This document shows positions 27,174 through 35,875 of a DNA stretch of 64,000 bases, in pieces (the stretch's first letter is position 1; every line of letters begins with the position of its first letter). A model generated the notes under the pieces. The model was given only the letters and a program-made list of their open reading frames with translations. It ran no database searches and was not told the DNA's origin. Location of the stretch: contig CAVOGG010000004.1 in the NCBI GenBank assembly GCA_963695175.1, positions 930,001 through 994,000 of the forward strand, in the 5' to 3' direction. The DNA comes from Fodinibacter sp963695175 (lineage in GTDB: Bacteria; Actinomycetota; Actinomycetes; Actinomycetales; Dermatophilaceae). A program made the position numbers and the translations under genes.

Positions 27174-27212
27174 CCAGCGCCCCACGGTGTCCCTGCCGCC
27201 GTGGGGCGCTGG
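27174..27212 (+). terminator. 14-bp hairpin ending the arabinose operon
   Basis: CCAGCGCCCCACGG (27174-27187) pairs perfectly with 27199-27212 around an 11-nt loop. No T-run follows, as usual here. Confidence 0.75.
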
Positions 27213-27260
27213 CCTGTCCGCCCGGGGAACAGGAGGGACCTGCGAGAGGTTGCGACCCGC

Positions 27261-28055
27261 ATGACCCCCACCGCTGACGCGACCATCTCCGCCCTGCGCT
27301 CCACCCACGACGAGCTCGCCGCCGTCGTGCGCGACCTCTCCGACGAGCAGCTGCTCGCACCCTCGGGCGCCTCCGAGTGGCCGGTGGCCCAGGTGCTCTC
27401 GCACCTCGGCAGCGGCGCCGAGATCGGCCGGGCGACGCTGCTCGCCGCAACGGGCGAGGGCGACGCGCTCGGCGACGGCTTCAACCAGTCGGTCTGGGAC
27501 CGATGGAACGCCATGTCCCCACGCGAGCAGGCCGACGCCTTCGTCGCCTCGGATGCTGAGCTGGTGGCGGCCTACGAGGGCCTGACCCCGGAGCAGCGCT
27601 CCGAGCTCAAGGTCGCCCTCGGGTTCCTCCCCGCGCCGCTGCCGCTCGCCTCCTACGCCGGGATGCGGCTCAACGAGGCCGCCCAGCACTCGTGGGACGC
27701 GCGCGTCGCCTTCGACGACCACGCTGCGATCGACGAGACCACGGCATCCCTGCTCGTCGACCACTTCGCTGACGGGCTGGGCTTCATGCTCGGCTTCACC
27801 GGCAAGGCCGACCAGGTGGGCGAGCAGGCCCTGGTCACCCTCGGTGAGCTCGACCACGCCCTCTCGATCACCGACTCGGTCTCCCTGGTCGCGGCCAACG
27901 GTGGCTCCTCGGCGACCGCGTCGCTCGTGGGACCGGCGGATGCCGTCGCGCGTCTGATCTCCGGTCGCCTCACCCCCCGCTGGACCCCCGAGGGCGTCAC
28001 GGTGTCGGGCAACGTCGACCTCGACGACCTGCGCCGGGTCTTCCCGGGCTACTGA
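27261..28055 (+). CDS. maleylpyruvate isomerase-family protein (DinB/MDMPI fold)
   Basis: A 264-residue protein with the mycothiol-dependent maleylpyruvate isomerase N-terminal four-helix bundle; the metal-binding His residues fall in VAQVLSHLGSG and NEAAQHSWD. A C-terminal ~80-residue SCP-2/MDMPI_C-like domain follows. The family often uses mycothiol as cofactor, but the real substrate is rarely known. ATG at 27261 has only a distant GAGAGG site. Monocistronic, just after the arabinose terminator. Confidence 0.8.
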   Translation: MTPTADATISALRSTHDELAAVVRDLSDEQLLAPSGASEWPVAQVLSHLGSGAEIGRATLLAATGEGDALGDGFNQSVWDRWNAMSPREQADAFVASDAELVAAYEGLTPEQRSELKVALGFLPAPLPLASYAGMRLNEAAQHSWDARVAFDDHAAIDETTASLLVDHFADGLGFMLGFTGKADQVGEQALVTLGELDHALSITDSVSLVAANGGSSATASLVGPADAVARLISGRLTPRWTPEGVTVSGNVDLDDLRRVFPGY

Positions 28056-28072
28056 GCCGCCCGCGGTACCGC

Positions 28073-28078
28073 TACGGT
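28073..28078 (+). promoter_or_regulatory. candidate -10 box, leaderless deazaflavin gene
   Basis: TACGGT is followed by 6 nt and a GTG start codon, with no ribosome-binding site between. Confidence 0.4.
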
Positions 28079-28084
28079 CGAGGC

Positions 28085-28546
28085 GTGACCAGTCCCAGCT
28101 CCAACACGCCGAAGACCTACCAGCGCAGCCGGTTCCACCGCGCCGAGAACCTCATGACGAGCGCCCTGGTCCGGGTCGGTGTCATCCCGCGCTCGTACCT
28201 GCTCACCACGGTCGGCCGGAAGAGCGGGCAGGAGCGGCGCAACCCGGTGACGGTCGTCGACCTCGACGGCAAGCAGTGGCTCGTGGCGCCGTACGGCGTG
28301 GTGTCCTGGGTGCTCAACGCCCGGGCCGCTGGGGAGGTGCGCCTCACCCGCTGGTTCACGACCACGCGCTACACGGTGCGTCAGGTCGGGCCGGAGGAGG
28401 CCGGGCCGGTGCTGAAGGAGTACATCACCGTCGCCAGCGTGCCCAGGCCGTACTTCGCGGCCACGGTGGACGACCCGCCGGAGGCGTTCGCCCGCGAGGC
28501 CGACCGGCACCCCGTCATGCAGCTCGTGCCGGTCGCGACGCCGTAG
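28085..28546 (+). CDS. F420-dependent nitroreductase-family protein (DDN-like)
   Basis: A 153-residue split-barrel protein of the deazaflavin-dependent nitroreductase family. LLTTVGRKSGQERRNPV is the F420 phosphate-binding region and WLVAPYGVVSWVLNARAAG the following strand/helix; WFTTTRYTVRQV and PRPYFAATVDDPPEAF complete the fold. It probably uses reduced F420 to reduce or protect quinone-like compounds. The GTG start appears leaderless. It converges head-on with the MDR gene: its stop ends at the base before that gene's stop begins. Confidence 0.87.
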   Translation: MTSPSSNTPKTYQRSRFHRAENLMTSALVRVGVIPRSYLLTTVGRKSGQERRNPVTVVDLDGKQWLVAPYGVVSWVLNARAAGEVRLTRWFTTTRYTVRQVGPEEAGPVLKEYITVASVPRPYFAATVDDPPEAFAREADRHPVMQLVPVATP

Positions 28547-29509
28547 TCAGGGCTGGGACGCGGGTCCGACGACCACCTTGCCGAGGGCCCGGCCCTCGCC
28601 GACGTGGGCCAGGGCGTCGGGCACCTCGTCGAGGGTGAACACCCGCTCGACGTGGATCGTGACCTCACCGTCGACGCAGTGCTGGGCCAGGGGACCGAAG
28701 TGCGCCGGTCCGGGCTTCACCGCGAGGACCCCGATCCGGCGACCACTCAGCCGCCCGACCACGGCCCCGGCCAGGAGGACGCCCAGCACGGTGGGCACCG
28801 GCCCGCCCACGCACCGGTAGCGGCCTCCGGGTGCCAGCGCCCGCCGGCAGTCGCGGACCGAGCGGTGGGCGACGAGGTCGAGCACGAGGTCGTAGGGCTG
28901 CTGCCGGGTGAAGTCGTCGCGCCGGTAGTCGAGCACCTCGTCGGCGCCGAGCGCGCGCATGTGGTCGAGCTTGCCGGCGTTGTCGACGGCGGTCACGTGG
29001 GCCCCCTGCTGCTTGGCCACCTGGATCGCGAACGTCCCGGTGCCGCCGCCGCCCCCGTTGACGAGGACCCGCGTCCCGGGCCCGGCGCCGGCGGTTCCCT
29101 GCAGCGCGATGGCGCCTGCCTGCGGGATCGTCGACGCCTCGACGAAGGTGAGCGACGCCGGCTTGTGGGCGAGCACCGACTCGGGTGCGACGGCATACTC
29201 GGCGAAGCCGCCCTTGAGGCCCAGGTTGTCGCCGTACACCTCGTCGCCCGGGCGGAAGGTCGTGACCCCGGGGCCGACGGCCGCCACCCGGCCGGCGATG
29301 TCGGAGCCGAGCACCCGCCGGGCGGGTCGGCGGATGCCGCCGAGGCGGGCGTAGGCGGGGGAGCCGACCAGGCACTCCCAGTCGGAGAGGTTCACCGACG
29401 TCGCGAGCACCTCGACGAGCACCTGCTTGGCCCCGGGCGTCGGCACGGCGAGGTGCTCGACGCGGAGCACCTCGGGCGGGCCGTAGCGGTCGTACACGAC
29501 GGCTCTCAT
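28547..29509 (-). CDS. NAD(P)-dependent MDR-family oxidoreductase
   Basis: A 320-residue quinone-oxidoreductase-type medium-chain dehydrogenase. The N-terminal GroES-like part has VLGSDIAGRVAAVGPGVTTF and the Rossmann motif is VNGGGGGTGTFAIQVAK. The zinc ligands of true alcohol dehydrogenases are absent, as in the QOR/zeta-crystallin branch. It likely reduces quinones or enones with NADPH. ATG at 29509 is the natural start (MRAVVYDRYGPPEVL); upstream in-frame codons lack family similarity. Confidence 0.87.
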   Translation of the reverse strand: MRAVVYDRYGPPEVLRVEHLAVPTPGAKQVLVEVLATSVNLSDWECLVGSPAYARLGGIRRPARRVLGSDIAGRVAAVGPGVTTFRPGDEVYGDNLGLKGGFAEYAVAPESVLAHKPASLTFVEASTIPQAGAIALQGTAGAGPGTRVLVNGGGGGTGTFAIQVAKQQGAHVTAVDNAGKLDHMRALGADEVLDYRRDDFTRQQPYDLVLDLVAHRSVRDCRRALAPGGRYRCVGGPVPTVLGVLLAGAVVGRLSGRRIGVLAVKPGPAHFGPLAQHCVDGEVTIHVERVFTLDEVPDALAHVGEGRALGKVVVGPASQP

Positions 29510-29687
29510 CAGGGCCGCCCCCCGACGGTGGGGTGACTGACAGTGTCCATCCCGGCCACGGTACTCACGCGGCGCCGACGTCACCCACGGTCATCCGGCG
29601 TGGGTGACGCGGGGCAGGGGGTGCGGGTAGAACAGTGGTGCCCGACACCGGACGCACCGGGTCGGCGTGCCACGGAAGGACGGGCCC

Positions 29688-30113
29688 ATGTCCAAGAAGG
29701 TCGACTCGCGGGGTAGGCCCACCCGCTCGTACACCACCCACCGGCGCGTCGCATCCACCTCGTTCGCCGCGGTGCTCCTCATCATCGTCGGTGTGCTGCA
29801 CGTCGTGCAGGGGCTCTCGGCGCTGCTGAGCGACGGCGACTACACGACGGCGAAGGGGTACTTCCTCGGCACGGACGGCTCGAAGTGGGGCTGGGCGCAC
29901 CTGGCGCTCGGCGTCGCCGCCGTCGTCGCCGGTGCCGCCCTGCGCGGGCGAGCCGACTGGGCGCGCGGGGTCGCGGTCATCGTCGCCACCTTGAGCATGT
30001 TCGCCGCCTTCCTGTGGCTCCCGTACAACGCCGCCGGGGCGATCGTGATCCTCGCGCTCGACTTCTTCGTGATGTGGGCCGCGTTCGCCGACCTGGACCG
30101 CAACGCACCGTAG
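29688..30113 (+). CDS. small four-helix membrane protein (DUF7144-like)
   Basis: A 141-residue protein with a basic N-terminal tail (MSKKVDSRGRPTRSY) and four hydrophobic segments, the first beginning STSFAAVLLIIVGVLHVV. The pattern agrees with the DUF7144 membrane family common in actinobacteria; function unknown. ATG at 29688 follows GGAAGGA; a GTG 42 nt earlier and an in-frame start at 29667 are less well supported. Confidence 0.75.
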   Translation: MSKKVDSRGRPTRSYTTHRRVASTSFAAVLLIIVGVLHVVQGLSALLSDGDYTTAKGYFLGTDGSKWGWAHLALGVAAVVAGAALRGRADWARGVAVIVATLSMFAAFLWLPYNAAGAIVILALDFFVMWAAFADLDRNAP

Positions 30114-30153
30114 GGACCACCCACCTCGACGCGTGATCGGCCACGATGGACGC

Positions 30154-31227
30154 ATGGCGCCCTGGGTCCTGCACGTCGACATGGACCAGTTCATCGCGGC
30201 CGTCGAGGTGCTGCGCCACCCCGAGCTCGTGGGCCGGCCGGTCATCGTGGGCGCCCGCGGTGACCCGACCGAGCGGGGGGTCGTGTCGACCGCGTCGTAC
30301 GAGGCCCGTGCGTTCGGCGTGCGGTCGGGGATGCCGTTGCGCACCGCCGTGCGCCGTTGCCCGGACGCCGTGGTGCTGCCGGTCGACAAACCTGCGTATG
30401 ACGCGGCATCCGCCGTGGTCATGGACACCCTGCGCGCGGTGCCCGGCGCGGTGGTCGAGGTGCTCGGCTGGGACGAGGCGTTCGTCGGGGTGGAGGCCGA
30501 CGACCCCGAGGCGGTGGCGCACCGCATCCAGGCCGACGTGCTCGCGGCGACCGACCTGCACTGCTCGGTGGGCATCGGCGACACCAAGGTGCGGGCCAAG
30601 ATCGCGACCGAGTTCGGCAAGCCGCGCGGCACCTTCCGGCTCACTCGCGACACCTGGTTCGAGGTGATGGGGGAGCGGCCGACCGGGGACCTGTGGGGCG
30701 TCGGGCCCCGCATCTCACAGCGGCTCGCCGCGCTCGACGTGGTGACGGTTCGCCAGCTGGCCGAGGCGGAGGACGGCGTGCTGGCAGCGGAGTTCGGGCC
30801 GCAGACCGGGCCGTGGCTGGGCGCGCTGGGGCGTGGCGAGAGCAGCTCGACCGTGGACGACACCCCGTGGGTCCCGCGGGCCCACGGCCGGGAGACCACC
30901 TACCAGCAGGACCTCGAGACGGAGCAGGTCGAGGAGGCGGTGCGGGTGCTCGCCCTGCAGGTCGTCGACGACATCCGGGCAGAGGGTCGCCCGTGTGCCC
31001 GGGTGCACCTGAAGGTGCGGTTCCGGCCGTTCTTCACCGTGAACCGGTCGCGCAAGCTGGCCGAACCCACGTGGGATGCCGCCGTGATCGCCGACACGGC
31101 GTTCGACCTCTACCGGCGCCTCGAGGACGACCGCGCCGTTCGGCTGCTCGGCGTGCGGGCCGAGATGGTGCCGCCCGAGGGCGGGTACGAGCCGCCCCGT
31201 ACCCACGGCCGCCGCGGCATGCCCTGA
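30154..31227 (+). CDS. dinB: DNA polymerase IV, DinB2-like, with Ile at the steric-gate position
   Basis: A 357-residue Y-family polymerase. Metal-binding acids are in HVDMDQF (Asp9) and GWDEAF (Asp107, Glu108); ISTASYEARAFGVRSGMP matches the fingers, GVGPRIS is the helix-hairpin-helix, and a little-finger domain ends the protein. The residue after DMDQF is Ile14, where most DinB proteins have Phe or Tyr that excludes ribonucleotides. No QLxLF-like beta-clamp peptide is seen at the C-terminus. Both features recall mycobacterial DinB2. ATG at 30154 seems leaderless or weakly initiated. Monocistronic. Confidence 0.93.
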   Translation: MAPWVLHVDMDQFIAAVEVLRHPELVGRPVIVGARGDPTERGVVSTASYEARAFGVRSGMPLRTAVRRCPDAVVLPVDKPAYDAASAVVMDTLRAVPGAVVEVLGWDEAFVGVEADDPEAVAHRIQADVLAATDLHCSVGIGDTKVRAKIATEFGKPRGTFRLTRDTWFEVMGERPTGDLWGVGPRISQRLAALDVVTVRQLAEAEDGVLAAEFGPQTGPWLGALGRGESSSTVDDTPWVPRAHGRETTYQQDLETEQVEEAVRVLALQVVDDIRAEGRPCARVHLKVRFRPFFTVNRSRKLAEPTWDAAVIADTAFDLYRRLEDDRAVRLLGVRAEMVPPEGGYEPPRTHGRRGMP

Positions 31228-31287
31228 GCCCCCGCCAGCCGCCACGCAGTGGGCCGCATCTTTCGGCGGCAGGCGCTCGGACGCGCC

Positions 31288-31293
31288 TAGAGT
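31288..31293 (+). promoter_or_regulatory. candidate -10 box of a leaderless membrane-protein gene
   Basis: TAGAGT is followed by 7 nt and ATG at 31301; there is no ribosome-binding site. Confidence 0.4.
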
Positions 31294-31300
31294 GCCGTCG

Positions 31301-31912
31301 ATGACTCGGCAACCTCGGGGATGGGCTCCGCGCGACCTCCCGACGCTTCCCGCGGGTGAGGCGCCGCGCGAGTGGCCGCTCGAGATCTGGGGGGTGGCCG
31401 CGACCTACCCGCCGTCGACCGCGCCGGGCTTCCAGGCCGCGTGGCGGATGGGGATCCTGCCGCCGCCCGCGCCGGAAGTGCCCCCGGCCCCGGTGCCCGG
31501 CCTCTCGTCCTGGGACCGGGTTCGCCTGGGCCTGGCCCTCGGGCTCGGGGCCTTCGGCCTGGCGATCGCCCTGGGCAACGCCCTCGACCTCGGTGCGCTG
31601 ACTCTCCTGCTGGCAGGCGTTCCGTTCCTCGCCGGCGTCGGCCTGTTCTACTCGACGCGCGGTCGCGACGAGGTCGAGTTCGCCGCCGGGTACACCTCGA
31701 TGTCGGCGAACACCGGCCTGTGGCGCCTGGCCCGTGACGGTCGTGTCCTTCGCGCCCCCGACCGCCGGGTGCCGCCTCCCGGGTGGTACCCCTCGCCGTA
31801 CTTCCCCGGGATCCTGCAACGGTGGGACGGACCCGGTTGGAAGCCCCTTCCCCAGCGGTGGTGGCGGTCTGAGGCGTCGTACTTCCGGACGCCCGAGCAG
31901 CCGTTCATCTGA
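31301..31912 (+). CDS. hypothetical two-helix membrane protein with WxxP/Trp-rich tail
   Basis: A 203-residue protein. A Pro-rich N-terminal ~65 residues precede two hydrophobic helices (~75-95 and ~100-115), and the C-terminal part holds PPGWYPSPYFPGILQRWDG, a DUF2510-like GWYxDP/xxRWWDG motif variant found on many actinobacterial membrane proteins. Function unknown. It is monocistronic and converges on the GH13 gene. Confidence 0.65.
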   Translation: MTRQPRGWAPRDLPTLPAGEAPREWPLEIWGVAATYPPSTAPGFQAAWRMGILPPPAPEVPPAPVPGLSSWDRVRLGLALGLGAFGLAIALGNALDLGALTLLLAGVPFLAGVGLFYSTRGRDEVEFAAGYTSMSANTGLWRLARDGRVLRAPDRRVPPPGWYPSPYFPGILQRWDGPGWKPLPQRWWRSEASYFRTPEQPFI

Positions 31913-31978
31913 CTCGGGCCACCCCTCGGGCGATCCTCGACAGGCCGCCCCAGGTGAGCGACGCGTCCGACGAGCCGA

Positions 31979-33721
31979 CTACGACCGCACCTCGTACACG
32001 CGGGACTCCCACGGCAGCAGGTCCAGGCCCTCGTGCCCCGGGTGCGTGGCCAGCAGCACCGTGGCGTCGGCCAGGTCGGGGAGGTCGGCGGGGTCGGCCG
32101 TGGCGGGTTCGGACGAGCAGTTGGCGACGACGACGAGCCGGTGGGAGGCGTCACCGCGCACGATGACCCAGAGCTGGGGGTGGTCGGGCAGCAGCAGCTC
32201 GAACCGGCCGTCGGCGACGAGGGCGTTCTCGTGGCGCAGCGCGATCAGGGCCCGGTAGTGGTTGAAGACGGATGACGGATCAGCCTGTGCCGCAGCGGCA
32301 TTGATCTCGGTGTGGTTCGGGTTGACCGGGAGCCACGGCTCACCGGTGGTGAAGCCGGCATGCGGGCCGGCATCCCACTGCATCGGCGTCCGCGCGTTGT
32401 CCCGCCCCTTGAGGGCGAGCGCGGCCATCACCGTCTCGACCGGCACACCGGCCGCGAGGGCCTGCGCGTGGTAGCGGATCGACTCGATGTCGCGGTACTC
32501 GGCGATCGACGCGAAGGGCGCGTTCGTCATCCCGAGCTCCTCGCCCTGGTAGACGTACGGCGTGCCGCGGTGGAGGTGCAGCACCGTGCCGAGCGTCTTC
32601 GCCGAGGCCACCCGGTGCTCGGGGGAGTCGTCGCCGAACCGGGTCACCGCGCGGGGCTGGTCGTGGTTGTTCCAGTAGAGCGAGTTCCAGCCGACGTCGG
32701 CCAGGCCGTCCTGCCACCTCGCGAGGGTGCGCTTGAGGACCGGGAGGGGCGCGGGCACGATGTCCCACTTCGGGCCGCCTGGCCGCACGTCGAGGTCGAC
32801 GTGCTCGAAGGTGAACACCATGTCGAGCTCGCGTCGCGCCGGGTCGGTCACCCGCCGGGCCAGGTCGATGCTCGACGCGGGCATCTCACCGACGGTCAGC
32901 AGGTGTCCGGCACCCAGCCCCACCTCCCGGTTCATCTCGGCCAGGAACTCCTCGAGCCGGGGGCCGTTCGCGACCGCCGCGTGCGCCGAGCCGAACAGGG
33001 CGCCCGGCGGGACCGGGCCGTCCGGCAGCGTGGGGTCGCGCGAGATGAGGTCGATGACGTCCATCCGGAAGCCGTCGACACCCCGGTCGACCCACCAGCG
33101 CATCATCGCGTAGACCGCCTGGCGCACCTGCGGGTTCTCCCAGTTCAGGTCGGGCTGCTTGCGCGAGAACAGGTGCAGGTAGTACTCCCCGCTGGTCGGG
33201 TCGAGCTCCCAGGCCGGCCCGGAGAACACCGACTCCCAGTTCGTCGGCTCGGCGCCCTCGGTGCCGGGTTCGTGGCCGGGCCGTGCCGGGCGCCACCAGT
33301 ACCAGTCGCGCTTCGGCGACGCCGGGTCGCGGGACTCGACGAACCACGGGTGCTCGTCGGAGGTGTGGTTCACGACCAGGTCCATGACCAGCCGGATGCC
33401 GCGCGCGTGGCACCCCGCGATGAGCGCGTCGAGGTCGGCCAGGGTGCCGAAGAGCGGGTCGACGTCCTGGTAGTCGCTGATGTCGTAGCCGTTGTCGTCC
33501 ATCGGCGAGCGGTAGACGGGCGACAGCCAGAGCACGTCGATGCCGAGCCGGACGAGGTGGTCCAGGCGGGAGGTGATGCCGGGGAGGTCGCCCACCCCGT
33601 CGCCGTCGCTGTCGGCGAACGAGCGTGGGTACACCTGGTAGACCACGGCGGTGCGCCACCAGTGCGCGGGCCGGGTGTCGGTGCCGTGCGGCAGGTCCGG
33701 GGTGGTCATCGGCGGAGCCAT
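31979..33721 (-). CDS. GH13 alpha-glucosidase / oligo-1,6-glucosidase
   Basis: A 580-residue family 13 glycoside hydrolase. The barrel signatures are DLVVNHTSDEHPWF, GVDGFRMDVIDL (nucleophile Asp), LLTVGEMPAS (acid/base Glu) and YWNNHDQPRAV (third Asp); the N-terminus has VVYQVYPRSFADSDGDGVGD, a likely calcium site. It lacks a signal peptide, so it splits imported malto- or isomalto-oligosaccharides (or trehalose-like sugars) in the cytoplasm. Start 33721 (MAPPM) is chosen because GAGAGGA lies 4 nt before it. No transporter or regulator gene is adjacent. Confidence 0.9.
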   Translation of the reverse strand: MAPPMTTPDLPHGTDTRPAHWWRTAVVYQVYPRSFADSDGDGVGDLPGITSRLDHLVRLGIDVLWLSPVYRSPMDDNGYDISDYQDVDPLFGTLADLDALIAGCHARGIRLVMDLVVNHTSDEHPWFVESRDPASPKRDWYWWRPARPGHEPGTEGAEPTNWESVFSGPAWELDPTSGEYYLHLFSRKQPDLNWENPQVRQAVYAMMRWWVDRGVDGFRMDVIDLISRDPTLPDGPVPPGALFGSAHAAVANGPRLEEFLAEMNREVGLGAGHLLTVGEMPASSIDLARRVTDPARRELDMVFTFEHVDLDVRPGGPKWDIVPAPLPVLKRTLARWQDGLADVGWNSLYWNNHDQPRAVTRFGDDSPEHRVASAKTLGTVLHLHRGTPYVYQGEELGMTNAPFASIAEYRDIESIRYHAQALAAGVPVETVMAALALKGRDNARTPMQWDAGPHAGFTTGEPWLPVNPNHTEINAAAAQADPSSVFNHYRALIALRHENALVADGRFELLLPDHPQLWVIVRGDASHRLVVVANCSSEPATADPADLPDLADATVLLATHPGHEGLDLLPWESRVYEVRS

Positions 33722-33986
33722 GGGTCCTCTCGGGTGCGGGCCGGGTCGGTTCGCTGGCAAGCAGCTGGTCGGTATCCACCCTGCCCCAGCCGCGGGTGCC
33801 GATGGCCCTTCGGGGCACCGCATCGAGTGGCGAGGACTCGCCGTGTCGCGTGACGGCATCCGGCGGGTTCTCTACGCTCGACCGGGTGAGCCCGGGGAAG
33901 CATCGACGCGACACCCGGCTCAGGGCACACCCTGAGCCGGCCCTGAACCGTGCCCCGGACCCGGCACCCACCGGATCCACCGCGGC

Positions 33987-33992
33987 TACTGT
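33987..33992 (+). promoter_or_regulatory. candidate -10 box of the ABC operon
   Basis: TACTGT is followed by 7 nt and the GTG chosen as the start of the first ATPase gene, consistent with a leaderless operon. Confidence 0.4.
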
Positions 33993-33999
33993 GGCCGAC

Positions 34000-34986
34000 G
34001 TGGATCCGGTGCTGCGTGCCGAGGGCCTCACCAAGGACTACGGTTCGGTGCTGGCCCTGGACTCGCTGACCCTCGAGATCGGTGGCGGCACGACCGGGCT
34101 GGTCGGCGCCAACGGTGCGGGCAAGTCGACGCTGCTGAAGATCCTGCTCGGGCTGATCCCCCCGACCGGCGGTCGCGCCGAGGTGCTCGGGCACGACATC
34201 GCCACCGAGGGCGAGGCCATCCGGGCTGCTGTGGGCTACCTGCCCGAGCACGACTGCCTGCCACCCGATGTCAGCGCCAGCGACTTCGTCGTGCACCTGG
34301 CGATGATGTCCGGGCTGCCCCGGGTCGCGGCCCGCGAGCGCGCCGCGGAGGTGCTCCGCCACGTCGGCCTCGCCGAGGAGCGCTACCGCCCGATGGGTGG
34401 CTACTCCACCGGCATGAAGCAGAAGGCCAAGCTCGCCCAAGCCCTGGCGCACGACCCTCGGCTGGTGCTCCTCGACGAGCCGACCAACGGGCTCGACCCC
34501 GCCGCCCGCGACGAGATGCTCGGCCTGGTCCGGCGGATCGGTCACGACTTCGGTATCGCCGTCATCGTCACCTCGCACCTGCTCGGCGAGCTGGAACGGG
34601 TCAGCGACAACGTCGTGGTGCTCGACGGGGGCCGGTTGCTGCGGGCGTCGCGCACCGACGAGTTCCTCGACGCCACCGGTGTGCTGCTCGTGGAGGTGCT
34701 CGGCGACGACGCCCAGGCCCGGATGACGGACGCCCTCACCACCGCGGGCGTGGCCGCCGCCGCCCGCGGCTCCCTGATCACCGTCGACGCCGCCGAGCGG
34801 CCGGTCGACGTGCGTGACCTGATCCGCGACACCGCCAGCGACCTCGGCCTCGGCCTGGTCCGCCTGCAGGTCGACCACCGCCGCATCGAGGACGTCTTCG
34901 CCGACGTCGACACCGCCGACACCGACGCGGCCGAGGCCCGCTCCGCGGACGCCCGAGCCGACGCCGAGGGGGTGCCCGGTGTCTGA
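34000..34986 (+). CDS. ABC transporter ATP-binding protein 1
   Basis: A 328-residue single ATPase of the ABC-2 exporter type: Walker A GANGAGKST, signature YSTGMKQK, Walker B LVLLDEPTNGLD, then a ~110-residue C-terminal extension ending in a Asp/Ala-rich tail. GTG at 34000 was chosen because homologous N-termini begin near LRAEGLTKDYG and a TACTGT box stands 7 nt before; in-frame GTG codons at 33991 and 33886 remain possible. First of four overlapping ABC genes. Cargo unknown. Confidence 0.87.
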   Translation: MDPVLRAEGLTKDYGSVLALDSLTLEIGGGTTGLVGANGAGKSTLLKILLGLIPPTGGRAEVLGHDIATEGEAIRAAVGYLPEHDCLPPDVSASDFVVHLAMMSGLPRVAARERAAEVLRHVGLAEERYRPMGGYSTGMKQKAKLAQALAHDPRLVLLDEPTNGLDPAARDEMLGLVRRIGHDFGIAVIVTSHLLGELERVSDNVVVLDGGRLLRASRTDEFLDATGVLLVEVLGDDAQARMTDALTTAGVAAAARGSLITVDAAERPVDVRDLIRDTASDLGLGLVRLQVDHRRIEDVFADVDTADTDAAEARSADARADAEGVPGV

Positions 34987-35875
34987 CCCGTCCGCTGCGA
35001 CGCCCGCCGGAAGCAGCGTCATCCACGACCTGGGGTACCGGCCGTACACCGGGCCGCGGCTCGGCCCGGGCGCGATCGCACGGGCCCTCACCGTCACCGG
35101 CTTCCGCAACGCCTTCGGGCTCGGTCGGTCCGGGAAGTCGAAGGTCCTGCCGTTCGCACTGCTCGCCCTCAACCTGATGCCCGCCATCATCGTCGGTGGC
35201 GTCATGGTCTTCGTCGGGCTCGACGAGCTGCCGATCGGCTACGCGCAGTACGCCTCCACGACCCAGGTGCTGCTCGGCATCTTCGTGGCGTCGCAGGCCC
35301 CGGTGCTCTTCTCGCGCGACCTGCGACACGGCACCATCTCGCTGTACCTCGCCCGCCCGCTCCGGTCGAGCACGTACGCCGTGGCCCGCTGGGTCTCGCT
35401 GCTCGGTGCGACCCTGGTCTTCCTGCTGCTGCCGATCCTCATCCTCTACGCCGTGGCGCTGCTGGGTGAGCTCGACGTCGCCGAGCAGACCCGCCAGATG
35501 GGTGTCGCGGTGGTGCTCGCACTGCTCCTGGCCCTGTCGCTCGCGGGGGTCTCCGGTCTCATCGCGTCGTGGTCGACCCGGCGGGGGTTCGCCGTCGTGG
35601 CCACCATCGCGCTGCTGGTCATCGCCAACGGCATCGTCACCGCCATCCAGGGGATCTCACAGGAGGAGGGAAAGCCCCGGGTCGGCGAGGTCGCGGGACT
35701 CTTCTCGCCGTACTCGCTCTACCGCGGGCTGATGTCGGCCTGGGCCGACGGCGACACGCCCACACCACCGACCTCGACGGGGATGGAGCTCGCCTACCTC
35801 GCCGTGTTCGCCGGCCTCTCCGCGGCCTGCCTCGCCGGCCTGGTGTGGCGCTACCGACGGGTGGCGACCGCATGA
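34979..35875 (+). CDS. ABC-2-type permease 1
   Basis: A 298-residue membrane protein with about six helices after a ~55-residue cytoplasmic N-terminus (DLGYRPYTGPRLG). FSRDLRHGTISLYLARPL is a segment seen in ABC-2 permeases. It overlaps the upstream ATPase gene by 8 nt and the downstream ATPase gene by 4 nt (ATGA), so it probably forms a complex with one or both. Cargo unknown. Confidence 0.82.
   Translation: MSDPSAATPAGSSVIHDLGYRPYTGPRLGPGAIARALTVTGFRNAFGLGRSGKSKVLPFALLALNLMPAIIVGGVMVFVGLDELPIGYAQYASTTQVLLGIFVASQAPVLFSRDLRHGTISLYLARPLRSSTYAVARWVSLLGATLVFLLLPILILYAVALLGELDVAEQTRQMGVAVVLALLLALSLAGVSGLIASWSTRRGFAVVATIALLVIANGIVTAIQGISQEEGKPRVGEVAGLFSPYSLYRGLMSAWADGDTPTPPTSTGMELAYLAVFAGLSAACLAGLVWRYRRVATA

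Noticed and set aside
24253..27450. A 1065-codon minus-strand frame opposite the sugar ABC genes
   Set aside because: Low-complexity His/Asp/Val-rich translation, no ribosome-binding site; the plus strand carries complete ABC motifs.
31041..31070. TGAACC at 31041 tested as another ECF sigma site
   Set aside because: The position 16 nt downstream reads CGA, not CGT, and it lies inside the dinB coding sequence; TGAACC copies at 33949 and 52701 fail likewise.
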